Of a stretch of 64,000 nucleotides of DNA, positions 27,896-36,578 are shown piece by piece. The stretch is from CAZJQD01 sp964548165 [NCBI: uncultured bacterium] (GTDB lineage: Bacteria > UBA8481): the NCBI GenBank assembly GCA_964548165.1, contig CAZJQD010000002.1, positions 61,509-125,508 on the forward strand. The letters are read 5' to 3'. Each line of letters opens with the position of its first letter. Position 1 is the stretch's first letter. Position numbers and translations under genes: made by a program. Below the pieces are notes generated by a model, which saw only the letters and a program-made list of their open reading frames with translations, was not told the DNA's origin and did not search any database.

Positions 27896-30800
27896 TTAGC
27901 GGGTGAAAGTGCGAAGCAGGCCGAGGTCGCGGGTGACGGTCGGGGGTTGCCCGAAGCGGCCGGAGACGGTTCCCGCCGTTCTCAGGACCCCGCCATCGCC
28001 CTCGACGGCAAAAAGTCGCCCGATCTGAAGCGAGGTCATGACGTTACCGACGAGGCCCGCGGCGAGGCCGCAGGCGTAATTAAAGGCGTAATCACCCTCC
28101 AAAGAGGAGTAGCCGCGGGCCTGGAGGGTGTAATTCCTGCCGAGGAGCAGGAAGTGGTCGGGCTCGATGGTCCGGACAACGCCCTTCTCGATGACGAAGT
28201 TTCCCCGCGCCGTTTCGTAGGTGCCTCGCGAGAAGAAGTCGAGGCGAAGGGTGCGCGATATGCCGTCGACGGGCTGAAGGGGCTCGAAGCGAGCCTGCGT
28301 CATCTTGACCCAGCCGGCGCCATTGATCGAGGCCAGGTCGCCCGAGCGACCAGCGAACGTGAGGTCGGCATCCACCCTGCCGGCATAGCCGCGGCTGTTG
28401 AGCCCTGCCTGGATCATGGCCTCCGTGAGGTCGATACCGCGCACCTGGGCCTTCGCCTCGTAGCTCCAGGGCGTCGTCCCGAGGTTGAGACGGATGCTGC
28501 CGTCATCGGCTCTGCCGCCCGCCCACGCTCCGGCGAGCTCGGTCAGGAAGAGAAGCCCGGCGGCGCCGTCGTAGCGGAATGCGCCGGCCACGTCCGAGAA
28601 TGGCATGCCCAGGGCTTCGGCTTGCGCGTCGGAGAGGTGGCCGGTGACGAGCATGCGCCGTCCGTTATAGTCGAGGGTCGTGGCGATGGTGCCGTTTCCC
28701 TTGAGGTCGATGCGGGCGGCGGCATCAGACTTCGGGAGGGCCGCGAAGAGATCGCCGAGATCGGCGTCCCGCACGGCGAGACGCACCACCATCTTGTAGG
28801 GGTCCGCGAGTTCCATCTCGCCTTCCAGCCGGGCGTCCGCGGCGCCGAGCTTGCCGGCCAGCGAGGTCGCCCGGACCCTGCCTTCCCCGAAGACGAGTCG
28901 TCCCGTGACCGCGGTGAGCCCCCGGCGAAGGCCGGGGAGTTGAGCGCCGCCGCCCTTCAGAACGATGGCCCCGCTCCACTCGGCGCGATCGATCGGACCG
29001 TGTATCGAGAGCTGGTCGATGTCGACGGCGCCGGTCAGCGCTGCTCCACGCGGCAGGGGGCGATCGGATTCGTGCAGGAGTCCCAGGAGATCGGCAATCT
29101 GGGCGTCGGGAGCATGGACCGTCACGCGCCGAAAGACCGGTTGCGCGAACTTCTCCACGCTCCCGGAGACCCGTACCGCCGAGTTCCCGGTGCGGAACGT
29201 GAGCTCGCGGGCGACGAAGGAGTCCGGACTGAAGGCGGCCTCGCCGCGGACATCGGCGAGCGCGGCCGCCAGGAACGGGAGCCGCAGCGTGGCTCCGGTC
29301 AGCCGCGCGGTGCCGCCGGCGTCCGGGTTCTTGCGGGCACCGCGCAGGGTGAGCGCGAGGTCTTCGGCCGTGCCTGCGGCGGTGTAGCCCTCCGGGAGAA
29401 ATTCAGCATAGGCTTCGAGCCGCGCCTTGCCGAGGGCGAGCGCCAGGGCCCACGGGACGCTGTCAGCCAGGGGTATCGTTCCGTGAATGCGCATGGGGGC
29501 GCCGAGGTGAGCGGCCGTGAGCTCGTGCGCCACGAGGCGGTCGGCGGCGACGGTGAGCCTCCCGGCAAGATCGCTGACCGCCAGTCGTTCACCCTTGGTG
29601 AGCGCCGCGCCGAGGAAGACCACCTCGCCCTCGGTCGTGTCGATTCGGCCTCGTCGCCCCCTGACCGAGACCTGGCCGTCGAGCGATCCCGCGGAGACGC
29701 TGATGCCTTGTGACGCAAGGTATTTGCCTCCGAGCGCGGCCATCGCTACAAGCTCCGCTTTCCGCAACTCCACGGAGAGATCCAGGGATTCGTCGGGCGC
29801 GACCGATCCGGAGACTGCGGCCCGACCTGCCCCGGCCGCGATCGCGACCTCGTGGAGCGTGATCCGGCGATCGCGCGCAATGTCCATCGTTCCCCCGACG
29901 AGGCGGACAGGTCCCGAAAAGGCCGCGTGCACGAGCGAGGCGTCCCGGAACGCGACCGTGCCCCAGGCGCCTCGCGGCTGGATCCGCACGGTCGCGCCCA
30001 CCCGGCCCTTCAGACCGACGCCCTCGGGCAAGAGGGCCGCGAGGCGGTCGACGAGAAAGGACGGCGTGCTGATCGTGAGGTCGTAGGGTTCGCGGCTGGT
30101 GGCACGATGGGCCGGGGCCGATACGGTGTCCGCCCCCCCGGTCGCCGGGTCCTCGCTGGCAGGCGAACGGGAGGTGAGCGACGCCAGGCCGTCATCGCCG
30201 CCTATCGCCGGCGCTCCCGCCGATCGCCGCGACGCGTTCACGGGCCGCCAGGTGCCCGAGACCGCGACGGCGTCACCGTCCCAGGTGAAGGCGACCGTGT
30301 CGACCTTGACCTCTCCGCCGGAAACCTGGATTCGCCCTCGGATCTCGGCCAGCTCGGCGACCTCGGCGGGGAGCCGCGTCCCGGCCGCCGCGACGATACC
30401 GGCCGGCACGGTGATCGCCATGCCGCGAGCCAGCGCCGTGAGCTCGACGCGGTCCGGGAAGCGGTCCTGCCAGACGAGGCGACCCGCTGACGGGCCCCGG
30501 GGTCGAAACTTCTGGAGGTCCGCGACGATTGAGGCCGGGGCGAGGGCCAGGAGACGGTCGACGGGCCCGTCCCACTCCACCCGCGCTGTCGACGCCGAGG
30601 AGTTTCTGCCGGTCACGGTTGCCGTGACACGCAACGGGTGGTCGCCGCTTCCCAGTCGCAGGTCTTCCACCAGGACGCTCCAATCCTCCATCCTGGGCGA
30701 CCATTGCCCCTCGATCCGGTTCGTGCGAAATTCCTGGGTGATCACCTGGCCGCGGCCAGGGAGCTTGAGGGTGAGGCGGCGGCCGGAGAGAGACCCGCGA

Positions 30801-31618
30801 ATTTCCAGGGTATCGGGGAGAGCCTGCGCCCACGCGCGGCTGTCCCTGTCTCCGCTCGCTGGCATCGGACCCGCCCATGTCAGGCGAAGTTCGCCGCCGA
30901 GTCCCTCGGCGCGATGGGGCAGGCCAGCGGCTGCCAGCCATTCCGCCGGCAGGTCGACGGCGCTCAGCTCGGCCGTGGATTCCGCGAGTTTGACGAGCGC
31001 ACGCACCGTCACGGGCCGGCCCGAGAATTGGTCGAGCTCGGCCTCGAACCGCGTGGCCGCTCCGGTCAGGGCGAGCCGGCGGAATCCGGCCGTCCAGCCG
31101 TGCACCGGTCGGCGCGGCGCCAGGACGTGGAGATAGGTATTGGCGGAGAGGAACGCGGGCACGGGCGCCGTGGTCGGCTGGGCGGCCAATTCCGCGTGCA
31201 AGTCCATCCAGTTCCAGCCGCCCCTTCGCTCGCGCAGGTACACGTCCGCGTCGACGAGTCGAATGCTGGCAACCTCGAATTGCCCGCGAACCAGCTTCCA
31301 CCAGCTCGGGCGTACCCGCACGGTGGAGGCCCTGAGCATGAGGCCGGCGTCCTGGCCGGTCTCACCACGGTCCCAGATCCGGACATTGCGAAGGACGAGC
31401 CCGTAGAGGGCCGAGACCTCCACGCTCTCGGCATCGAGCGGGCGTGCGAGCGCCTCCGAGGCCACGCGCTCCACCTGGTCGACCTGCACGGATCGCTCGA
31501 TGAGCAGTCGCATGGTGACGCTGACGGCCAGGAGCAGGAGGGCGAAGGCGGCCAGGGTGACGAGGACGGATCGCGGAACGCGCCCGGCGATATTCCTCGG
31601 ATTGACAAACCTGTGCAC
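27896..31618 (-). CDS. AsmA/TamB-like envelope protein (1,240 aa)
   Basis: Start chosen at GTG 31618, preceded by GAGGAA, because any earlier start would run into miaA on the other strand. A basic N-terminus and one membrane segment (~16-37) anchor a long periplasmic part. The body is a succession of beta-rich stretches typical of the AsmA superfamily ('LVLRNVRIWDR', 'RVRPSWWKLVRGQFEVASIRLVDADVYL'). The C-terminal third has AsmA_2-like pieces: 'GRVDADLTFAGRSGDL', 'ARGNFVIEKGVVRT', 'LQARGYSSLEGDYAFNY', then a short Arg-rich tail. The family (AsmA, TamB, YhdP) forms hydrophobic-groove bridges that move phospholipid between the two membranes. Length is close to TamB/YhdP (about 1,260) and twice AsmA. 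Low-complexity 'GGDDGLASL...GGADTVSAPAH' near residue 490 is probably a linker. It diverges from miaA with only 20 bases between starts. Exact subfamily unsettled. Confidence 0.75.
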   Translation of the reverse strand: MHRFVNPRNIAGRVPRSVLVTLAAFALLLLAVSVTMRLLIERSVQVDQVERVASEALARPLDAESVEVSALYGLVLRNVRIWDRGETGQDAGLMLRASTVRVRPSWWKLVRGQFEVASIRLVDADVYLRERRGGWNWMDLHAELAAQPTTAPVPAFLSANTYLHVLAPRRPVHGWTAGFRRLALTGAATRFEAELDQFSGRPVTVRALVKLAESTAELSAVDLPAEWLAAAGLPHRAEGLGGELRLTWAGPMPASGDRDSRAWAQALPDTLEIRGSLSGRRLTLKLPGRGQVITQEFRTNRIEGQWSPRMEDWSVLVEDLRLGSGDHPLRVTATVTGRNSSASTARVEWDGPVDRLLALAPASIVADLQKFRPRGPSAGRLVWQDRFPDRVELTALARGMAITVPAGIVAAAGTRLPAEVAELAEIRGRIQVSGGEVKVDTVAFTWDGDAVAVSGTWRPVNASRRSAGAPAIGGDDGLASLTSRSPASEDPATGGADTVSAPAHRATSREPYDLTISTPSFLVDRLAALLPEGVGLKGRVGATVRIQPRGAWGTVAFRDASLVHAAFSGPVRLVGGTMDIARDRRITLHEVAIAAGAGRAAVSGSVAPDESLDLSVELRKAELVAMAALGGKYLASQGISVSAGSLDGQVSVRGRRGRIDTTEGEVVFLGAALTKGERLAVSDLAGRLTVAADRLVAHELTAAHLGAPMRIHGTIPLADSVPWALALALGKARLEAYAEFLPEGYTAAGTAEDLALTLRGARKNPDAGGTARLTGATLRLPFLAAALADVRGEAAFSPDSFVARELTFRTGNSAVRVSGSVEKFAQPVFRRVTVHAPDAQIADLLGLLHESDRPLPRGAALTGAVDIDQLSIHGPIDRAEWSGAIVLKGGGAQLPGLRRGLTAVTGRLVFGEGRVRATSLAGKLGAADARLEGEMELADPYKMVVRLAVRDADLGDLFAALPKSDAAARIDLKGNGTIATTLDYNGRRMLVTGHLSDAQAEALGMPFSDVAGAFRYDGAAGLLFLTELAGAWAGGRADDGSIRLNLGTTPWSYEAKAQVRGIDLTEAMIQAGLNSRGYAGRVDADLTFAGRSGDLASINGAGWVKMTQARFEPLQPVDGISRTLRLDFFSRGTYETARGNFVIEKGVVRTIEPDHFLLLGRNYTLQARGYSSLEGDYAFNYACGLAAGLVGNVMTSLQIGRLFAVEGDGGVLRTAGTVSGRFGQPPTVTRDLGLLRTFTR

Positions 31619-31638
31619 GCGCCCTATTCCTCTCGTCG

Positions 31639-32595
31639 ATGGACCCCTATTCCCTCGTCCGCCGGATCCTCGACGCCGGCCTGGTCCCGGCCATCGTCGG
31701 ACCCACCGCCTCCGGCAAGACCGCGTGTGCGATCCGGCTCGCGGCACATTTCGGGGGGGCTCTGGAAGTAGTATCGGCAGACGCTTTCCAGGTGTATAGG
31801 GGGATGGAGATCGGAACCGCGAAACCGACCAGGGCCGAGCGCGAGGCCGTGCGTCATCACCTCGTGGACATCTGCGATCCCGGCGATTCCTACGCGGCTG
31901 GCCGGTTCATGCAGGAGGCCGCCCGTGCCCTGGATGACATCAAGGAACGGGGCCGGATACCCCTCGTCGTGGGAGGTAGCGGACTCTACCTCTCGGCGCT
32001 CCTCTACGGCCTGCACGCCGCTCAGGGTCCCGATGCCGGTGCCGACGCCGGCGTCGATTCCTCCGCCGATCCCGTCGCCGTGCCGGATGCGGAGCAGGAC
32101 GCCCGGGCCATGGACCGCAACAGTCTCCTCCAGGCGCTTGTCGCCCTGGACCCCGCCGCGGCCGCCGCGCTCGTGGCCGCTCCCCGCCCGCGGATCCTGC
32201 GAGCGGTGGAACTGGTCCGGGAAGCAGGCCGGCCCCTCGCCGAGATCCGACAGGGTCGGCGCCAGGTCTCCGCGCACAGGTTTCGCATCATCCGGCTGGT
32301 GACCGACCGCCGTGGCGTTCTCTATCCGCGGATCAACGAGCGCGCCCGCGACATGTTCGCGCGCGGGCTCGTGGAGGAGGTCGAGGGCTTGAGGCGAGCG
32401 GGGATCGGCCGCGACGCGCCCTCCCAGCGCGCCATCGGTTACCGGGAGGCGCATCGAGTCCTGGACGGCGAGCTGACGAGCGCCGAGGCCATCGCGCTGA
32501 CGCAGAGGAACACGCGGCGTTACGCGAAGAGGCAGGAGACCTGGTTCCGCACCCAGTTTCCCGGGGACGATGTCGTCACGCTGGCTGTCGACTAG
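31639..32595 (+). CDS. miaA: tRNA dimethylallyltransferase
   Basis: Transfers a dimethylallyl group to adenosine-37 of tRNAs that read UNN codons, aiding decoding. Visible motifs: P-loop GPTASGKT (21-28), 'VSADAFQVYRGMEIGTAKP' with the catalytic Asp and prenyl-binding region, 'HHLVDI', 'GGSGLYLSALLYGL', and near the C-terminus 'SQRAIGYRE' and 'TRRYAKRQETWFR'. At 318 residues it matches the family. Two oddities: Ser replaces Thr in the usual GGTGLY, and the zone after it (about 128-157) is an Asp/Ala-rich, low-complexity insert (PDAGADAGVDSSADP) where relatives have a charged helix. It stands alone on the plus strand, diverging from the AsmA-like gene; a palindromic repeat follows its stop. 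Confidence 0.92.
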   Translation: MDPYSLVRRILDAGLVPAIVGPTASGKTACAIRLAAHFGGALEVVSADAFQVYRGMEIGTAKPTRAEREAVRHHLVDICDPGDSYAAGRFMQEAARALDDIKERGRIPLVVGGSGLYLSALLYGLHAAQGPDAGADAGVDSSADPVAVPDAEQDARAMDRNSLLQALVALDPAAAAALVAAPRPRILRAVELVREAGRPLAEIRQGRRQVSAHRFRIIRLVTDRRGVLYPRINERARDMFARGLVEEVEGLRRAGIGRDAPSQRAIGYREAHRVLDGELTSAEAIALTQRNTRRYAKRQETWFRTQFPGDDVVTLAVD

Positions 32596-32623
32596 AGCAC
32601 GTGACGAAAGGTTCCCACGGTTT

Positions 32624-32698
32624 GCCATTCCCGCGCAGGCGGGAATCCGCGTCGAGACAGTGCCGTTGGGCCTGGAACCCCGCCATCGCGGGAATGAC
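32624..32698. repeat. REP-like palindromic intergenic element
   Basis: The outer arms GCCATTCCCGCG (32624-32635) and CGCGGGAATGAC (32687-32698) are inverted repeats with one mismatch. Inside, ATTCCCGC-GCAG-GCGGGAAT (32627-32646) forms its own hairpin, and CCCGC-CAT-CGCGGG lies at the right end. This is the 'GTCATTCCCGCG...CGGGAATCC' type of dispersed palindrome seen between genes in many bacteria. It lies between the convergent miaA and dprE2-like genes and could serve as a bidirectional terminator. Confidence 0.65.
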
Positions 32699-32766
32699 AG
32701 AAAACGGAACGGGAAGATTCCTTAGCCCATCGCTCTAGCCGCCGCCTATCTGCTGACCAGGTCTGA

Positions 32767-33504
32767 TCAGATATTGAGGCGTTTGAAGACGACTTCCGGG
32801 ATCGACTTGATGACCGTCATGATCGGTCGCCACCACCAGGGGAGGTAGACGACGTCCTTGTGGCTTCGGATCGCGTGGTAAATCCCGTCGCCGACGGTCT
32901 CGGGGGCGGCGAAGAGCGCGTTCTTGGGCAGGCTCGCGGTCATCGGGGTGTCGACGAAGCCGGGCTTGATGGTGACGACGTGGACGCCGGACGACGCCAG
33001 GCTATTACGCAGGCCCCCGAGAAAGACGTCGAGCCCCCCCTTGGCGGCGCCGTAGACGTAGTTCTTCCGCCGGCCGCGATCGCCAGCCACGGATCCGATC
33101 ACCGCGATGGTTCCGCGCCCTGATCGCGCCAGCCGGGGCGCGATCAGCGTGAGAAGCGCCACGACGCTCGTGAAGTTCACCTGGATGCTTTCCAGCGCCG
33201 CGGTCACATCTTCCGCGGCCGTCTCCTGGTCGACGAGCGCGCCGTGCGCGATGAGCACCAGGTCGAGATCGGGAAGGGCCTCGAAGGAGGCATCGACGAT
33301 CCCGGCGTGGAGGTCGGTGCGCCGGACGTCAAGGGTGAGGGTCGCGACCGACCGCGCGCCGCGCACCCGGAGATCCGAAGCGAGCGTGGCCAGCTTCTCC
33401 CCGTCGCGGGCGACGAGGACGAGCGGCATGCCGTCCGCGGCGAACCGCCGGGCCGCGGCGACCGCGATCGCCGAGGTGGCTCCGATGATGAGGGCTCCGT
33501 TCAT
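32767..33504 (-). CDS. Short-chain dehydrogenase, DprE2-like (decaprenylphosphoryl-2-keto-ribose reductase family)
   Basis: A 245-residue SDR. The N-terminal NAD(P) motif is GATSAIAVAAARRF (8-21); catalytic residues are Ser138 and Tyr151-x3-Lys155 (YGAAK); 'PGFVDTPMT' follows. The C-terminal hydrophobic stretch (WWWRPIMTVIKSIPEVVF) is like that of DprE2 and suits work at the membrane on a polyprenyl-phosphate sugar. Its stop-to-start partner, one base upstream, is a DprE1-like oxidase. In mycobacteria the two enzymes together epimerise decaprenylphosphoryl-ribose to decaprenylphosphoryl-arabinose, the arabinose donor for the envelope; DprE2 does the second, reducing step. It is the last gene of the six-gene run beginning with pgsB. 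The pair assignment is good; the actual lipid sugar here is inferred. Confidence 0.82.
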   Translation of the reverse strand: MNGALIIGATSAIAVAAARRFAADGMPLVLVARDGEKLATLASDLRVRGARSVATLTLDVRRTDLHAGIVDASFEALPDLDLVLIAHGALVDQETAAEDVTAALESIQVNFTSVVALLTLIAPRLARSGRGTIAVIGSVAGDRGRRKNYVYGAAKGGLDVFLGGLRNSLASSGVHVVTIKPGFVDTPMTASLPKNALFAAPETVGDGIYHAIRSHKDVVYLPWWWRPIMTVIKSIPEVVFKRLNI

Positions 33505-33505
33505 G

Positions 33506-34825
33506 TCAGGACCTTTCGTGCACGCGACGCCAGAAGCTGGAGGAGCATGCCGGATCGATGTGGGGCTCGAAGTCGCGCGCCTGCGGGAAGAAGGCCGCGA
33601 ACGATGCGGCGCTCATGCGCGCATCCTTCGCGGGATAGACGGCGCCGCCCGCGGCCCTGGTGATCGCGTCGAGCCTCTCGCAGAGGTCAAGGACGGGCGC
33701 GCCGTTCATCGGGAAGTCCAGGGCGATCGTGATGCCGCGGCGCGGGAACGAGAGCAGGCCGGCCGGCGCGGCGGAGCCGAAGGTCTTGAGCACGGTGAGG
33801 TAGGATCCCGTCGTCGAGCCGATGACCTCGTGGAAGATGGCGCGAAAGGCGTCCTGGGGATCTTCCCCCGGGAGCACGCACTGGTACTGGAGGAAACCGG
33901 CGGCGCCGTAGAGACGGTTCCAGTGGTCGACGCCGTCAAGCGGGAAGAAGTAGGAGCGATAATCCTGGAGTTCGCGACGCGTGCGGCCGGCGGTGCGGTG
34001 GGCCTGCCACGAGTTGAAGATGCGGAGGCTGGCGTCGTTGAGAAACAGCCCCGGCATGCGGCCGGGAACACCCAGCGCGCGTCGACGGGGCGGCATCGCG
34101 GGTCGCCCGTGCGGGGGAGACGGCGCGTGATTGGCGCGCAGAAAGAGCCCTCGCCCGCGCGCATCGCGCCGGGCTCTCCAGTCCGCCCAGGCGACGGTGT
34201 ATTCCCAGTCGCGCTCGGACGCGGCCGAGAGGGCGATGAAGTCCTCGAGCGTGGCAAAGGGGATCGTCTCGACTTCCATCCACGCCGACGGAATGCGGCG
34301 CATCCGGATCGTGACGTCGAGAATGAGCCCGGTCAGGCCGAGCCCGCCGATGGTGGCGCGGAAGAGCTCGGGCTCCTGGTCGCGCCGGCAAGCGAGCGTT
34401 CGGCCATCGGAGCGGGCCAGGGTGAACGCCTCGACGTGGTCGCCGAAGGACCCGGTGCGGTGGTGGTTCTTCCCGTGGATATCGTTGGCGACGGCGCCGC
34501 CCGCCGATATGAGCTCGGTGCCGGGAACGACCGGCAGAAACCACCCCCTGGGCGCAAAGGCGTCCAGGATGCTTGCCAGCGTCATGCCGCTCTCGACGGT
34601 CAAGAGGCCCGCGGCCTCGTCAAAGGACCGGAAGTGATCCAGGCGGCGGGTGTCGAGGAGGGTGCCATCGGCGTTGAGGCATGTGTCCCCGTAACTGCGT
34701 CCGCGCCCGCGCGGCAGCCACGGACGCTCCGGTTGGAAATCGAGCGTGGCGCGTTCCAACACGTGAACGCGCTGATGGCCAGGCCGGGGCCAGCGGCCCC
34801 AGCTCTCGTAGAGCTCCTCGCTCAT
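33506..34825 (-). CDS. FAD-dependent oxidase, DprE1-like (decaprenylphosphoryl-ribose 2'-oxidase family)
   Basis: 439 residues. The FAD-binding N-terminus shows GRGRSYGDTC (40-49), 'VPGTELISAGGAVANDIHGKNHH' (100-122) with the His pair of DprE1, and 'TGSFGDHV'. The C-terminal substrate domain carries 'YQCVLP', 'LDFPMNG', 'AGGAVYPAKDARM' with Tyr397 and Lys400 at the places of Mtb Tyr415 and catalytic Lys418, and 'FEPHIDPACSSSFWRR'. The enzyme oxidises the 2'-hydroxyl of a polyprenylphosphoryl pentose; the next gene reduces it with the opposite stereochemistry. At the place of Mtb Cys387, the residue attacked by benzothiazinones, this protein has Ala (about 368). The start overlaps the upstream gene's stop by four bases. 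The family is sure; the ribose substrate is inferred from mycobacteria. Confidence 0.85.
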   Translation of the reverse strand: MSEELYESWGRWPRPGHQRVHVLERATLDFQPERPWLPRGRGRSYGDTCLNADGTLLDTRRLDHFRSFDEAAGLLTVESGMTLASILDAFAPRGWFLPVVPGTELISAGGAVANDIHGKNHHRTGSFGDHVEAFTLARSDGRTLACRRDQEPELFRATIGGLGLTGLILDVTIRMRRIPSAWMEVETIPFATLEDFIALSAASERDWEYTVAWADWRARRDARGRGLFLRANHAPSPPHGRPAMPPRRRALGVPGRMPGLFLNDASLRIFNSWQAHRTAGRTRRELQDYRSYFFPLDGVDHWNRLYGAAGFLQYQCVLPGEDPQDAFRAIFHEVIGSTTGSYLTVLKTFGSAAPAGLLSFPRRGITIALDFPMNGAPVLDLCERLDAITRAAGGAVYPAKDARMSAASFAAFFPQARDFEPHIDPACSSSFWRRVHERS

Positions 34826-35502
34826 CGCCGCGCGGCCGTTGTGATGCGCGGCGCGCCGGGCGCGGCTTCACCCTGGCGGACATCGCGAAGGGGGATCGAG
34901 GGCGCGACGAGGATGCCGGGCGCCGATGTGCCTCGCGGTCGGATGACGAAGCGGTGGAGTCCCGCTGGAACGGGGATGAGCACCCGATCCGCCACGCTCG
35001 GGACGCGTCCCGTTCTCGAACGTGATGGCCGCCGATAGGTGGTGATGTCGGAGCGACGGGTTCGAAAGGTCACGGCAAGCAGGGCGGCGCCGTTTCGGCG
35101 CACGTCCACGAGGTAGCGCTGATCGCCGCGGAGCGAGGGGGTGAACTCCAGGCGCGTGCTGAGTGCGAGCGTGGTGGGACCGTGCAGTTCGATCTCGACC
35201 GGGGTGTCGCGGGTTGCCCGGTACGTGGAAATCTCCCGCTCCCGGCTGATCAACTCCACAGCGCCCGCGTGAAGGGCGGGCATGAGCCCCACGGTGCGGA
35301 CTGGCCGCGAGGCCCGAACTCGCGGTTCAGCGCTCGCACCCGCGCGAGGCCCGTTGATCGCCGCCGCCGGCGTCGCGCTCTCGGCCATGGCAGGCGGCGG
35401 AAGGGAAATCGTCGTGAACGAGACGCTTGCGAGGAACAGGACTGCGGCGCGAAGGGTGCATCTCAGTCGGACGATGGTTATCACGTCTCTACTGTACGAC
35501 AT
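34822..35502 (-). CDS. Secreted protein of unknown function between pgsW and dprE1
   Basis: 226 residues from ATG 35502; GTG at 35484 is an alternative. The N-terminus is a signal peptide: Arg-rich start, hydrophobic LRAAVLFLASVSF, cleavage likely after PPPAMA. The mature part is beta-rich and basic: 'TPVEIELHGPTTLALSTRLEF', 'YLVDVRRNGAALLAVTFRT', 'YRRPSRSRTGRVPSVADRVLIPVPAGLHRFVIRP'. It reads like a periplasmic beta-sandwich with a 'resolved sugar/polymer-binding' look, but I recognise no named family. It overlaps pgsW by 22 bases and the oxidase gene by four, so it is translated as part of the same run. It presumably serves the same envelope polymer, perhaps as a periplasmic accessory in place of the missing PgsA/CapA. 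Confidence 0.75.
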   Translation of the reverse strand: MSYSRDVITIVRLRCTLRAAVLFLASVSFTTISLPPPAMAESATPAAAINGPRAGASAEPRVRASRPVRTVGLMPALHAGAVELISREREISTYRATRDTPVEIELHGPTTLALSTRLEFTPSLRGDQRYLVDVRRNGAALLAVTFRTRRSDITTYRRPSRSRTGRVPSVADRVLIPVPAGLHRFVIRPRGTSAPGILVAPSIPLRDVRQGEAAPGAPRITTAARR

Positions 35503-36578
35503 CGTCGGCAGGCTGGCACTCTTGCCGCGACGATCACGGCAGTGAGGAGAACGAGGAGGGCGGCCGCCGAGGACCACGGATCGTAGCGGATTTCCGCAAA
35601 CGCGGGCCCCCTGGCAACGGCGCCGAACAAGCCGGGATCCATCGGCAATCGCTGGTGGCGCGCGACTTGTTCCATTTCCAGGAGGTGTAGGATCGGCAGT
35701 CCGCGATCCGCGAAGCGGATGAGCGTACCCCGCGCGGGGAAGTTCTGCCGGGCCAGGCGCGTGACAAGTCCCGAGGGAATGACGCGCCCGTTGACGGTGG
35801 CTCCCAGGGAAGCGAGCCCTCCGCCCACGTTGATGGCGGCCCGGACCTGTCGACCGGGCAACGTGGATGCTACCGAGTCGTAGATCGCCATGCGCCTGGC
35901 GATGGCCTCGTCCAGCGTCTCGGGTTCGATGAGGGGGACGTGGTGACGGAGGGCGGCATCCTTGAGCATCGCGCGCCCCTCTTCGGAAAGGCCCCTGCCG
36001 CGATCCTTGCCACCTCCGTAGGTCGCGGCCACCGAGCGCACGCGGGTCAGGCCCGACTCCCTCAGCACCGCCTCCATGTCCAGCCAGGTCCACTCCGGAT
36101 TCGTGGCGCCGAACGAGGAGGCGCCCAGCGACGTGATGACGATCGGTTCGAGCTCCAGCACCTCGCAGGCCGCGAGGACGGCGACATTGGCGCCCGGGAA
36201 GGAACCCGTGAAGGCGACGGCGATCGGATCGCCCTTCCGGAGGTTAGCCTCCTTGAGCATGTCGACGATCGCGGCGGCGAAGTTGGGATTGGTTACCGCA
36301 AGCTTGGACGCGAGGACACCGCGATCGGTGGAGATGGCGGAGAATTCCGGGCCGACGATGCCGGTCGCGAGCGGATCATTGAGCGGATCGAGGGGGATGC
36401 CGAGGCTCGCGGCGGCCTGCGCGAGCGCCTGGAGGGATCGATCCGCGCGCGCGGCCGCGGCCACTTTCTCGTCCCGCCAGGGCGTCGGGATCTCCTGCCG
36501 CCGGGCCTGGGCCCACGCGAAGAGGGCGACTGCCAGGAGCGCCAGGAATACGAGCCGGCCGCGGGTGATGGCGGTCAC
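35481..36578 (-). CDS. pgsW: Poly-gamma-glutamate system protein, PgsW-like
   Basis: 365 residues. One N-terminal membrane segment (LVFLALLAVALFAW, 9-22) and another near the C-terminus (AAALLVLLTAVIVAA) flank an extracytoplasmic domain. It contains 'GIVGPEFSAISTDRGVLASKLAVTNPNFAAAIVDML', 'FTGSFPGANVAVLAACEVLELEPIVITSLGASSFGATNPEWTWLDME', 'AINVGGGLASLG' and 'LPILHLLEMEQVA', the pattern of proteins annotated as poly-gamma-glutamate system proteins beside PgsB and PgsC. Biochemical function is unproven; it appears where PgsA/CapA is absent. ATG overlaps the pgsC stop by four bases. Confidence 0.8.
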   Translation of the reverse strand: MTAITRGRLVFLALLAVALFAWAQARRQEIPTPWRDEKVAAAARADRSLQALAQAAASLGIPLDPLNDPLATGIVGPEFSAISTDRGVLASKLAVTNPNFAAAIVDMLKEANLRKGDPIAVAFTGSFPGANVAVLAACEVLELEPIVITSLGASSFGATNPEWTWLDMEAVLRESGLTRVRSVAATYGGGKDRGRGLSEEGRAMLKDAALRHHVPLIEPETLDEAIARRMAIYDSVASTLPGRQVRAAINVGGGLASLGATVNGRVIPSGLVTRLARQNFPARGTLIRFADRGLPILHLLEMEQVARHQRLPMDPGLFGAVARGPAFAEIRYDPWSSAAALLVLLTAVIVAARVPACRRCRTVET

